From: a virus
Reading direction: 5' to 3' (one strand)
IMG/VR virus record: IMGVR_UViG_3300008262_002145
Location: 1 to 29,241 of that record
DNA length: 29,241 bases
This document shows, one piece after another, positions 6,297-14,671 of this stretch; within the stretch, counting starts at the first letter, position 1; each line of letters begins with the position of its first letter. Both the position numbers and the translations under genes were made by a program. The notes under the pieces are model-generated. The model was given only the letters and a program-made list of their open reading frames with translations, was not told where the DNA came from and did not search any database.

Positions 6297-6511
6297 TAGT
6301 TACCTCCTAGTAGGATTGTTGCTTCTTCTTCTGTTAAACCCAGACGGGTTAGTAGAGCTTGGCGTTGTGCCGCCTTTGCTTGGGCTTCGGTTTGGCGTTG
6401 CGCTTCTAATTCTTGCTCCGCCTGATATTTAGTAAATTCAGCATCGTTCATTTCTCGGTCAACGATTTCATCTGTTTCTACATTATGGATTCTTATTAAA
6501 GGTTTACTCAT
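6296..6511 (-). CDS. Fibre-cassette small protein, paralog 2 (71 aa)
   Basis: This 71-residue product is closely related to that at 7415-7630: PLIRIHNVETDEIVDRE at the N-terminus, NDAEF, a Gln/Ala-rich helix, then RLGLTEEEA and an LLGGN end. The ribosome binding site of the next fibre gene is embedded in the final codons (AGGAGGTAAC), tying translation of the pair together. Its start lies one base after the stop of the 299-aa fibre. Function as a fibre chaperone is inferred from pairing only. Confidence 0.7.
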   Translation of the reverse strand: MSKPLIRIHNVETDEIVDREMNDAEFTKYQAEQELEAQRQTEAQAKAAQRQALLTRLGLTEEEATILLGGN

Positions 6512-6512
6512 T

Positions 6513-7412
6513 TTATTTTACTCCGTAAATTAGAACTGTGCCGCTTGAAAAAGTGCCTGTATTTGGCGAAAATGTTAAACTTGAAATTGCTGCTGTATCC
6601 CAAAATGTTGCACCCGACAAATTGTTCACATAACTAGGGCTATCATAACTCACAAAACTTCCTATAAATGTTTTTTTGTAAGTAGTTGAAGCGTATTGCG
6701 TAATGTATAAACTACCCACAAAAACATCATTAGCAGCCGCTGAACCAGTTAATTTTAATTGTTCCGTTCCGCCCATATTAGTACCACCAGAACTACCTGA
6801 ACTTAAAGTGCTTATTGTTCCATATATTTTATTGGTTGCAGAATTAATTTTTACTCTAAATTCAAAACCTCCACTACATACTACATCATTTACAACTATA
6901 AACAAATCTGTATAACTTCCACTAATACTAGAAATAGTGGTGGTTGCACCCGATAAAGTTGTAGTTGATAATAAAGTCATACCACCAGCAGCAGGGGTAG
7001 CCCACTTCAATCCAGTACTAGTGCTACTGTCAGCAGTAAGAACTGTATCGTTTGCACCAACAGCTAATACTCCTGGTGTTGATGCAGCACTTGCTGAGAG
7101 TAATGCACCCTTAGCATTGAACTGACCTTTACTGATTGCATCAGTTAGTGGTACTAGTTCATTAGCAAATACCTCAATAATGTCTCCAGTAATAGTGGCA
7201 TCTATTAAAGTAATAGTAGTTCCATTAGTTGCTGTGTAATCATTACCACGAGATAGAAGAGTACCGTTACGGTATACCTGCTCGTACCCTACTGAATATA
7301 CTAGGGATACGGAGTTGTCATCTAGCCCACTCAACGAGGTGGTACCACCTGTTGGAGCTTTAGACCAGCGAACTCCTAGGGTTGGTGTAACCCCTATTCT
7401 GCCAGTTGCCAT
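6513..7412 (-). CDS. Tail fibre-like protein, paralog 2 (299 aa, extra N-terminal domain)
   Basis: This is the longest of the three fibre paralogs. Residues about 25-95 form a domain not found in the others, with YRNGTLLSRGNDYTATNGT and GDIIEVF, a beta module common in phage fibres and likely the attachment part. Then follow the shared [18 protein letters not shown] block, the [11 protein letters not shown] segment, a variable Ser/Gly/Asn-rich distal region and the conserved GTVLIYGVK end. A GGAAGG site in the last codons of the preceding small gene serves as ribosome binding site. Confidence 0.75.
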   Translation of the reverse strand: MATGRIGVTPTLGVRWSKAPTGGTTSLSGLDDNSVSLVYSVGYEQVYRNGTLLSRGNDYTATNGTTITLIDATITGDIIEVFANELVPLTDAISKGQFNAKGALLSASAASTPGVLAVGANDTVLTADSSTSTGLKWATPAAGGMTLLSTTTLSGATTTISSISGSYTDLFIVVNDVVCSGGFEFRVKINSATNKIYGTISTLSSGSSGGTNMGGTEQLKLTGSAAANDVFVGSLYITQYASTTYKKTFIGSFVSYDSPSYVNNLSGATFWDTAAISSLTFSPNTGTFSSGTVLIYGVK

Positions 7413-7414
7413 AT

Positions 7415-7630
7415 TTAGTTACCTTCCAGTAGTAGTTTTGCTTCGTCAGCGGTTATGCCTAAACGCTGAAGTAATGCAGCCTTAGCCTGAGCCTTTGCTT
7501 GGGCTTCAGCTATTCGCTTTTGACTTTGTATTTGATCTAATTCAAATTGAGCAAATTCATCATCAGTCGCTTCTCTATCAATAACTTCATTTGTTTCTGT
7601 ATTGTGTATTCTGATCATTGGTTTTGTCAT
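7415..7630 (-). CDS. Fibre-cassette small protein, paralog 1 (71 aa)
   Basis: The product is the sister of those at 6296-6511 and 5428-5646, with PMIRIHNTETNEVIDRE, TDDEF, an Ala/Lys/Gln-rich helix and RLGITADEAKLLLEGN. Its ATG overlaps the TAA of the fibre gene before it. The family is short, charged and probably helical. It may cap or help trimerise the adjacent fibre, analogous to tail-fibre assembly proteins; this is inference. Confidence 0.7.
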   Translation of the reverse strand: MTKPMIRIHNTETNEVIDREATDDEFAQFELDQIQSQKRIAEAQAKAQAKAALLQRLGITADEAKLLLEGN

Positions 7631-8313
7631 TATTTTACTCCGTAAATTAGAACAGTTCCACCATTAAATGAAGAACCAGAACTGCCTGAATAAACTCTAA
7701 ATTCAGTTATTTGTGTGTTGCTTCTATAAGAACCAGAACTGTTTATTGATTGAATTGCATTGGTGCTATTGACAACAAAAGCACCAGCCAAATTGAAAGG
7801 CTTGTGACTGCTTGTTGAAGCATAATTGTAGATTTCTAAAGCCCAAGCATTATTTGTATTAGAGGCAGCATATTCATCTTTATTTAATGGTATTCCAGGA
7901 AAACCGCCATCGCCTTGTGTGGAGATAGTGCCACCTGTGGCAATTTGATTTGAATATGCAACTGCATTAGTAGTGCTGTTTGGCTCTATTCTTACATAAG
8001 CATTAGTTCCTGAACTAACATCTATGTTTTTAATTATTATAAAAAGATTGTTATAGGTTTGATTTACCGAACTGATAAGTGTGCTTGTTCCTGATAAAGT
8101 GGTTGTTGATAACAAAGTCATACCACCACCAGCAGGTGCAGCCCACTTTAATCCTGTTGCTGTTGTTGAATCTGCTGTAAGTACTGTATCATTAGCACCT
8201 ACTGCAAGTCTTGCGGGAGTATCAGCAGCAGTTGCTGTAATGATATCTCCCTTAGCATCTACAATTGTAGGTTGTATACCACCTTCTACCGAAGGTAATC
8301 TTCCTGTTGTCAT
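7630..8313 (-). CDS. Tail fibre-like protein, paralog 1 (227 aa)
   Basis: The preferred start is the ATG at 8313 ([12 protein letters not shown]), right after the TAA of the 109-aa gene and analogous to MATGRIG of paralog 2. The frame can be extended to 8358, but that would overlap the upstream gene and add an unlikely N-terminus. After an N-terminal [18 protein letters not shown] block come the shared [18 protein letters not shown] and [11 protein letters not shown] segments, a variable distal region rich in Asn/Ser/Tyr, and the conserved [10 protein letters not shown] end. It is likely part of the adsorption apparatus. Confidence 0.75.
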   Translation of the reverse strand: MTTGRLPSVEGGIQPTIVDAKGDIITATAADTPARLAVGANDTVLTADSTTATGLKWAAPAGGGMTLLSTTTLSGTSTLISSVNQTYNNLFIIIKNIDVSSGTNAYVRIEPNSTTNAVAYSNQIATGGTISTQGDGGFPGIPLNKDEYAASNTNNAWALEIYNYASTSSHKPFNLAGAFVVNSTNAIQSINSSGSYRSNTQITEFRVYSGSSGSSFNGGTVLIYGVK

Positions 8314-8314
8314 A

Positions 8315-8644
8315 TTAAGAAATCTCGCTTCCGAAAGCTGAGAAGGACATTGTGGCACTTGATGAGTAAACTGTGATTACATCTGTAGCACCTACTGTGA
8401 TACCAAGTGTTAGCGTATCTGAAGCGTTAGCAGGTAGTGATACATCATATGCAATGTACTGACTTGTTGCTAATGCTGCTCCTGCAACTCGTATCGCAAT
8501 GCGATAGGTAGCAGCAGTTGCTGCTTGATTACAGACTGTAATAGTTGATACTACAGACTGTGTAGCTGCTGGTACTGTGTATAGAGTTGTTGCTGTTGCT
8601 GCGCTTGGTATGCTCTGACCAAGCACCTTGTAGTTTGTTGCCAT
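8315..8644 (-). CDS. Small beta-rich virion protein (109 aa)
   Basis: The product is dominated by Ala, Thr, Ser and Val with alternating strand-like segments, including a [20 protein letters not shown] block and a final FSAFGSEIS. This composition suggests a beta-sandwich decoration or tail-accessory protein. I recall similar small proteins from aquatic phages near fibre genes, without known function. It heads the fibre cassette run, and its stop is 1-2 bases before the next start. Confidence 0.6.
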   Translation of the reverse strand: MATNYKVLGQSIPSAATATTLYTVPAATQSVVSTITVCNQAATAATYRIAIRVAGAALATSQYIAYDVSLPANASDTLTLGITVGATDVITVYSSSATMSFSAFGSEIS

Positions 8645-8667
8645 TTGTTTTTCTCCTTAGTGTTTGG

Positions 8668-9045
8668 TTAGCCACCCATTAAAAGTAAGCTACTGATAGT
8701 TCCGCCGGTACTGCTTTCTACTCCTGCTTCAAATGCGTTTAGATCATCTGAAGTAAGAACGTGTTTAACGCTGGCACCAGCAGAATGAGCAATAGCACTA
8801 GAACCTGCTTGACCTCTAGTTATTACAAAGGTGCTTCCTGATGGACCTGATGTGATAAAGACAATCTCTTCATTAATAGTATCTGGATCTATTGCTACAG
8901 TAAACTGACTATTTGCTACTAGAGTTACTCCACCAAGTAAGGAGTTTGCAGTTCCTGCTGCTACCGTCATAGATGTAACAGAGCTATTAATGCTAGATGC
9001 TAGTGTTGTCTCAACACTTATTGAGCTAAATAAACGAAGTGCCAT
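8668..9045 (-). CDS. Small virion protein with EEIVFI/RG-H module (125 aa)
   Basis: The central part (about residues 55-95) reads TINEEIVFITSG, then VITRGQAGSSAIAHSAGA. A related module is present in the next upstream gene (300 aa). The N-terminus is Ser/Thr-rich and the C-terminus ends in a Gly/Ser tail. The location between connector-type and fibre genes implies a structural role, perhaps linking the tail to fibres. No enzymatic motif is visible. Confidence 0.55.
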   Translation of the reverse strand: MALRLFSSISVETTLASSINSSVTSMTVAAGTANSLLGGVTLVANSQFTVAIDPDTINEEIVFITSGPSGSTFVITRGQAGSSAIAHSAGASVKHVLTSDDLNAFEAGVESSTGGTISSLLLMGG

Positions 9046-9054
9046 TAACCTTCC

Positions 9055-9957
9055 TTACTTTGTGTAGTGTATGCGTATTGGGTACTTGTCTTTCAACTTC
9101 AACGCCTCTTCGTTTAATCTCTGTTGGTACAGAGCGAAGATATAACGAGAAGCTGAAACACCAGCAGTGGATGGAGTCTTGCTATCAGCATTATCAGCCT
9201 CAGCAGATGTAAGGTTAATACGACCTGCATCTAAGAATGATAGTAATTTATAGGAAGCACCAAGAGTTACTACATCCTGAGCTGATTGTGGTAAGCCAGT
9301 AACATCAGCAAAGTCATCAGTATTAGCATCTAATGTGTTAGCTGTGGTTGTGTAGTAAACTTGAACTGTTCTACCAGGTTGTACATTGTCATAAATATTT
9401 AAAGTAGCATTAGTATTAAATGTTGCACTGTTAGCAAAGTTATCTAAACGCCATCTTCTTAGTGGTAGCCACTCTTGACTTGATCCAGTAGTCTGCCAAG
9501 ATATGTACAAGACATCCTCAACATCATCTGGTAGAGCATAGGTTGTTACGGATGCGTTAAAGGTAAAAGTATATGAAGAGATAGCCCAAAGACTAGGATA
9601 CAAAGAGTTGATAGTATCGTTGATAGCCTTCTTGATTGAAGTTCTTGGAAATGTAGGAGCTAAAGTAACTTGAGCATACTGCGAGTGAGGTGCGGGGGAT
9701 GTTCCCTGATAGCCTCTACCAAATCCTGGTATTACGTTAAGTATGTTATTTGCTTTATCAAAAGAATCAATGAAGATAAGTTCATCATCAATTTCAATAA
9801 TACCTTTAGCAAGGTTTGAAGCAGAGCCAATAGTAATGGATGTACTGGTGGTACTTAATCCAGCAGCATTAGCTACATAACTAATACGATCTTGTCGCAA
9901 GGTATAACCTTGCAGGTTAGACTTGATCTCATCTACCATATCGTTAAGAGTGCTCAT
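9055..9957 (-). CDS. Putative head-tail connector/tail structural protein (300 aa)
   Basis: The product starts with a short helix, then a module with IEIDDELIFIDS and GRGYQGTSPAPHSQYA (about residues 53-95) that is related to the 125-aa protein downstream. A region with TSIKKAINDTINSLYPSLW, then beta-rich and finally helical segments, follows. Such an arrangement is compatible with adaptor or tail tubular proteins of short-tailed phages, but I cannot assign it firmly. The gene overlaps the glycosyltransferase gene by 14 bases. Confidence 0.5.
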   Translation of the reverse strand: MSTLNDMVDEIKSNLQGYTLRQDRISYVANAAGLSTTSTSITIGSASNLAKGIIEIDDELIFIDSFDKANNILNVIPGFGRGYQGTSPAPHSQYAQVTLAPTFPRTSIKKAINDTINSLYPSLWAISSYTFTFNASVTTYALPDDVEDVLYISWQTTGSSQEWLPLRRWRLDNFANSATFNTNATLNIYDNVQPGRTVQVYYTTTANTLDANTDDFADVTGLPQSAQDVVTLGASYKLLSFLDAGRINLTSAEADNADSKTPSTAGVSASRYIFALYQQRLNEEALKLKDKYPIRIHYTK

Positions 9958-10999
9958 TTATCTTCTCTCTGTAGTGTTTCAAATTGTTCTGTAATCTCTC
10001 ATCCTCTGGGCTAAAGGCCAACGCCTTCTCACCGTGTTCTATTGCAGTTTTATACTCACCTAATTGCCAGGCTGCTATTGCTACTAGATCATCAGCCATA
10101 TGTCCCCAAGCCCAACCTTCAGCCATAAAATCTGTTTGCTTTTCAGTTATACCTAACGCTCTTGTTGCAACTCTAAAACATTCAGGCCACTGCATCTGTT
10201 GATAATAATGATTAGCTAGTGCTAGGACTGACTCTCTACTAGTACACTCTGTTATTGATTGCTCTAAATGTTTCTCAGCATTATCAGGATCACACTTAGC
10301 CATCATTCGCAGAGCGTATGATCTCTCTGCTTTGAATGTGGATTCCTCTAAGTATCTTTTAAAAGTCTGTAATGAATCATAATATCTTTGTTTGTAGTAA
10401 TACTCTCTACCTAAGTAGTAAAGACTACGAGAACATTTTGGATCTTCATCTACTGCCATCTCAAGCATATCTAGGTATTGTTCTCTAGACTTCTCTTTAT
10501 CTTGGAAATGATGTATTGTTAAATCTATTCTTGCTCTAACTTCAGGAATTTTATAAGGAGATACCGCCTCGTGGATTGGAAACTTCCATCTATATCCTCT
10601 ACGGGCGTGGATCTTAATACCATCAAAGTTTAAATCTGGTTTACCGTTTTCATCCCAACCATATACATAATTATATATTGGTCTAGTAACACCAGCCTCT
10701 AGAGCTTTAGGTAAATCCTTCTTCCAACCTTTTACTAAAACCTCATCCATATCTAGTGCTATGCAGTAATCAATATACATTGGTATTGCAGCAAGTGATG
10801 CGTTACGAGCATCATCAAAGCGCCAAGGATCTACTTTAATCTTTATAACATTAATACCTAAAGACTCAGCAATTTCTACTGTCTTATCTGTTGAACCAGT
10901 ATCTGCTATTAGTAAGTAGTCTGCATCTTTAGCTGACTCATACCATCTCTTAACGTGCTTCTCTTCATTGAGAGCAATTGTATATACAGCAATTCTCAT
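9944..10999 (-). CDS. Family 2 glycosyltransferase with C-terminal TPR repeats
   Basis: The N-terminal half is a GT-A fold of the GT2 type: AVYTIALNEE at 4-13, DTGSTDKT at 33-40 for nucleotide binding, FDDARN at 61-66, and the metal-binding DMDE at 83-86. The C-terminal half holds tetratricopeptide-like helices, for example at about 193-220 (YYLGREYYYKQRYYDSLQTF) and 305-335. GT2-TPR enzymes transfer sugars to proteins in known bacterial systems. The gene sits inside the virion operon directly downstream of the collagen-like fibre, so modification of a virion protein is the leading idea. Modification of a host surface target cannot be excluded. Confidence 0.8.
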   Translation of the reverse strand: MRIAVYTIALNEEKHVKRWYESAKDADYLLIADTGSTDKTVEIAESLGINVIKIKVDPWRFDDARNASLAAIPMYIDYCIALDMDEVLVKGWKKDLPKALEAGVTRPIYNYVYGWDENGKPDLNFDGIKIHARRGYRWKFPIHEAVSPYKIPEVRARIDLTIHHFQDKEKSREQYLDMLEMAVDEDPKCSRSLYYLGREYYYKQRYYDSLQTFKRYLEESTFKAERSYALRMMAKCDPDNAEKHLEQSITECTSRESVLALANHYYQQMQWPECFRVATRALGITEKQTDFMAEGWAWGHMADDLVAIAAWQLGEYKTAIEHGEKALAFSPEDERLQNNLKHYREKINEHS

Positions 11000-11013
11000 A
11001 TTGTGAGATTCTA

Positions 11014-12709
<1,696 letters not shown>

Positions 12710-12713
<4 letters not shown>

Positions 12714-12997
12714 CTTGAGATCGCTCTCAGAGCTTGTGCTGCTGGTAATCCAGTAGTAGATGCTAAAGCATTACATACACCATTGTAGTCAAGGAATTTT
12801 GAAGGATCTGTACGGCTACTAATAGCGTTTAATACACCTACAGTATCTGTAAGGTTAGTAGTTACTGATCTTTGTACAGCCCACTGGCGAGCAGCAAGTG
12901 CTTCCCCAACCATTTCTGAAGATGCTCGGTAAGTGCCACCATTTGCTAGGCGATTTAGTTCATCTAATAATGTTGTGCCTGATACTCCTAGTGCCAC
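12710..12997 (-). CDS. Hypothetical virion-operon protein (95 aa)
   Basis: The product is mostly helical by composition (GTTLLDELNRLANGG, then EALAARQWAV, and a C-terminal LPAAQALRAI helix). It has no membrane segment or recognised motif. It overlaps the BppU-like gene by four bases (ATGA) and probably belongs to the tail/connector group. Confidence 0.6.
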
Positions 12998-13005
12998 TTT
13001 CTACC

Positions 13006-13173
13006 TCACTTCTTTTTAGATTTTTTAGCTACTGCTGCGTTATCTACTAGATTTGGATAAGGTCTACCAGCAGCCTTAGCCTTTGCTTTAGCAGCACTCT
13101 TTTGTGCTGGCGTTAATTTCTTAGAAGTTTTCTTAGGGTTCTTCTTATCCCAAAATGCTACTTTCTTTTTCAT
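13006..13173 (-). CDS. Tiny lysine-rich protein (55 aa)
   Basis: The ATG at 13173 overlaps the stop of the preceding gene (ATGA). About a third of the residues are Lys, with MKKKVAFWDKKNPKK at the start, an RPYPNLVD segment and a KKSKKK end. It is likely a nucleic-acid-binding or packaged peptide; no family is recognised. Confidence 0.55.
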   Translation of the reverse strand: MKKKVAFWDKKNPKKTSKKLTPAQKSAAKAKAKAAGRPYPNLVDNAAVAKKSKKK

Positions 13174-13457
13174 TTGCAACTACAATCCCAAGCCCGTAAG
13201 GACTTGTTTATTCTAGAGTTTGGATCTCTTGCTGTCTTAGCAGAGGTCAATTTAGATTTCATTCCACACATACGACCACAGAAAGACTTACGTCTAGCAG
13301 CAGACTTAGGTGACTTCTTAGCCTCAGCCTTTTTTACTGGAGGTTTAAGGTTCATACCTTGCGCTTTAGCAGATGCTCTGCCAGCAGCGTTTAATCCACC
13401 TTTAGGATTCTTACCTGCTTTTCTTTGCCACGCTGGACTCTTTGCCATACTCTCCAT
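13170..13457 (-). CDS. Basic Cys-containing protein resembling DUF6321 (95 aa)
   Basis: The product has SPAWQRKAGKNPKGGLNAAG at the N-terminus, LKPPVKK, then RRKSFCGRMCGMKSKLTSAK and DPNSRINKSLRAWDC. This arrangement matches my memory of a DUF6321-like family in aquatic phages. It is strongly basic. The start may be the ATG three codons later (MAKSPAW), which looks like the usual N-terminus. It overlaps the end of the 53-codon gene upstream in another frame. Possibly a DNA-associated virion protein; function unknown. Confidence 0.65.
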   Translation of the reverse strand: MESMAKSPAWQRKAGKNPKGGLNAAGRASAKAQGMNLKPPVKKAEAKKSPKSAARRKSFCGRMCGMKSKLTSAKTARDPNSRINKSLRAWDCSCK

Positions 13458-13572
13458 ACTTTCCTAAGATTGATCGGACAGTGCCATTCTTATTAAGACG
13501 GACAATACATCCGTCTTTAATTTGAACTGGATTAAATCCATCGTGGCGCTTATAGGTACCAGTAGATGCCAT
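13411..13572 (-). CDS. Tiny hypothetical protein (53 aa)
   Basis: The ATG at 13572 overlaps the TAA of the preceding gene (TAATG). The product has MASTGTYKRHDGFNPVQIKD, a short strand-turn part (CIVRLNKNGTVRSILG) and a Lys-rich end. The last 47 bases overlap the 95-aa gene in a different frame. The well-formed N-terminal sequence argues that it is real. No function is known to me. Confidence 0.55.
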   Translation of the reverse strand: MASTGTYKRHDGFNPVQIKDGCIVRLNKNGTVRSILGKYGEYGKESSVAKKSR

Positions 13573-13733
13573 TACTTCTTTTTCTTCTTAGACATCCCTG
13601 CTTCTGATAAAGCAATAGCAATTGCTTGCTTCTTGGACTTAACCTTCTTGGCAGACTTGCCAATATTTAGTTCGCCCTTTTTAAACTCTTTCATTACTTT
13701 GGCAACCTTCTTAGCGCCTTTTGCTTTCTTCAT
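13572..13733 (-). CDS. Tiny lysine-rich protein resembling DUF6496 (53 aa)
   Basis: The product shows VAKVMKEFKKGEL, then a KSKKQAIAIALSEAG helix and a poly-Lys end, a pattern typical of DUF6496-type phage proteins. The start codon overlaps the TAA of the gene before it, and its TAA overlaps the next ATG. It is very basic and probably binds DNA; no role is established. Confidence 0.65.
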   Translation of the reverse strand: MKKAKGAKKVAKVMKEFKKGELNIGKSAKKVKSKKQAIAIALSEAGMSKKKKK

Positions 13734-13888
13734 TAGCTAGGCATCTTTCCCATTGCGCCAGTTTGAACTGACTCATAAGATGAGTACTTTGCTGCATTTG
13801 GATATTGCTTGTCTGGTGCTGGATAAGGCATTAGATCCTCTTCCATACCCATATCATCCATCATTGAATTTTCTGAATTGTTCATCAT
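13733..13888 (-). CDS. Tiny acidic Met-rich protein (51 aa)
   Basis: Unlike its basic neighbours this product is acidic and Met-rich at the N-terminus (SMMDDMGMEEDLM), followed by PYPAPDKQYP and a Ser/Tyr part. It starts at 13888 within an ATGATG pair (13885 is the alternative) and overlaps the TGA of the upstream gene. The charge contrast with the Lys-rich peptides beside it could allow pairing with them. Confidence 0.5.
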   Translation of the reverse strand: MMNNSENSMMDDMGMEEDLMPYPAPDKQYPNAAKYSSYESVQTGAMGKMPS

Positions 13889-14007
13889 TTCTTCTTACCC
13901 ATTTTCTTCATAGCCATTTTCTTACCAGCTTTTTTAGCCATTGCTTTCTTAGCCATAGCCTTGCCCTTCATTGTGTAAGGGAATTTCTTTCCATCTACAT
14001 TTGGCAT
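13885..14007 (-). CDS. Tiny Lys/Ala/Met-rich protein (40 aa)
   Basis: The ORF starts at the ATG at 14007 with MPNVDGKKFPYTMKGKAM and then repeats AKKA/MKK-like units to a poly-Lys end. It is recalled as a recurrent mini-protein of aquatic phages. It looks like a small DNA-condensing or packaged peptide, which is inference from composition. Confidence 0.55.
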   Translation of the reverse strand: MPNVDGKKFPYTMKGKAMAKKAMAKKAGKKMAMKKMGKKK

Positions 14008-14009
14008 AG

Positions 14010-14291
14010 TTACTCCTTGTAAGTTAGTGAGATACCGTCAAACGCTTTGCCGGCATCGTTAGATAGTTTTACTGCTGCATCTATATCTTTCTTTCTTGTT
14101 GAGCGCGGCTCTATACCTTGACGAGTCGCATCCCAATAAGACTGTATTTCCTTCTCATCTTTTTTAACTTTGTCTTGATCCCAACCAGTCTTGGTTGGAT
14201 TGACTCCAACAAACATTGGTGTATTAGATCGTAAACATTCGCCATAATTATCGTGGTCTTTGGTCTTACAAGATGAAGTGCAGTTACTCAT
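14010..14291 (-). CDS. Hypothetical protein with N-terminal Cys motifs (93 aa)
   Basis: The N-terminal 20 residues contain three cysteines (Cys4, Cys8 and Cys19, as CTSSC and GEC) and a His, suggesting a metal site; a Trp/Lys-rich middle and a helical C-terminus with DIDAAVKLSNDAGKAF follow. It overlaps the 108-aa gene by four bases. I do not recognise a function; its place next to the capsid gene implies a virion or assembly role. Confidence 0.6.
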   Translation of the reverse strand: MSNCTSSCKTKDHDNYGECLRSNTPMFVGVNPTKTGWDQDKVKKDEKEIQSYWDATRQGIEPRSTRKKDIDAAVKLSNDAGKAFDGISLTYKE

Positions 14292-14614
14292 ACTGGAGTC
14301 ACATAACTGCCATAGCCAGCATTGATTAAAACGTTAGCTTCATAGTCACTAATGGTGTACTCGTGTCCACCTAGATAATAATAACTTGCTGCTGCCAAAT
14401 CATCTTGGCTTGGTGTCTGTGTTGCAGTAACAGTAGTTCCATTTACTAATAGAGATACACCTCTTGGAATATCTGTAAGGCTTACTGGAATATTGCCATT
14501 AACAGTTCCACCATTAAATTCTTTTCCTGCTAAACGAGCATACGGAGAAAACGGATTGGATGAATCAATACCATAGGTTTGATTAAGCCAAGGTGTAATC
14601 AGTGTGTATGCCAT
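14288..14614 (-). CDS. Hypothetical virion protein downstream of capsid (108 aa)
   Basis: The product is beta-rich with Pro/Gly turns, including SLLVNGTTVTATQ in the centre and HEYTISDYEANVLINAGY near the end. It is the first gene after the major capsid protein, a common place for decoration or head-completion proteins, but no signature confirms that. Confidence 0.6.
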   Translation of the reverse strand: MAYTLITPWLNQTYGIDSSNPFSPYARLAGKEFNGGTVNGNIPVSLTDIPRGVSLLVNGTTVTATQTPSQDDLAAASYYYLGGHEYTISDYEANVLINAGYGSYVTPV

Positions 14615-14636
14615 AATCTTCTTTCTCTAGTGATAA

Positions 14637-14656
14637 GAGGCGGTTTGACCCGCCCC
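14637..14656 (-). other. Stem-loop after the capsid gene
   Basis: On the minus strand GGGGCGG and CCGCCTC form a 7-bp stem with one G-U pair and a GTCAAA loop, in the 57-base gap after the capsid stop. It is followed by TTATCACT rather than a T-run, so at most a weak attenuator or an mRNA-end-protecting hairpin that could keep capsid message abundant. Confidence 0.45.
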
Positions 14657-14671
14657 TTACCTAACGAACAA

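Larger units (their letters stand above)
6081..8210 (-). repeat. Three dispersed homologous blocks inside fibre genes
   Basis: Related DNA blocks of about 120-130 bp lie at about 6081-6210, 6944-7070 and 8088-8210. They encode the common [12 protein letters not shown] and MTLLST-LSG segment. They frame divergent distal sequences, so homologous exchange between cassettes could swap fibre tips. Confidence 0.65.

Noticed and set aside
8314-8358. Upstream extension of fibre paralog 1 to 8358
   Set aside because: It would overlap the end of the 109-aa gene, while the ATG at 8313 gives an N-terminus analogous to that of paralog 2.
5428-8644. Diversity-generating retroelement behind the fibre variation
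   Set aside because: No reverse transcriptase or template repeat is visible; the variation fits duplication and recombination.
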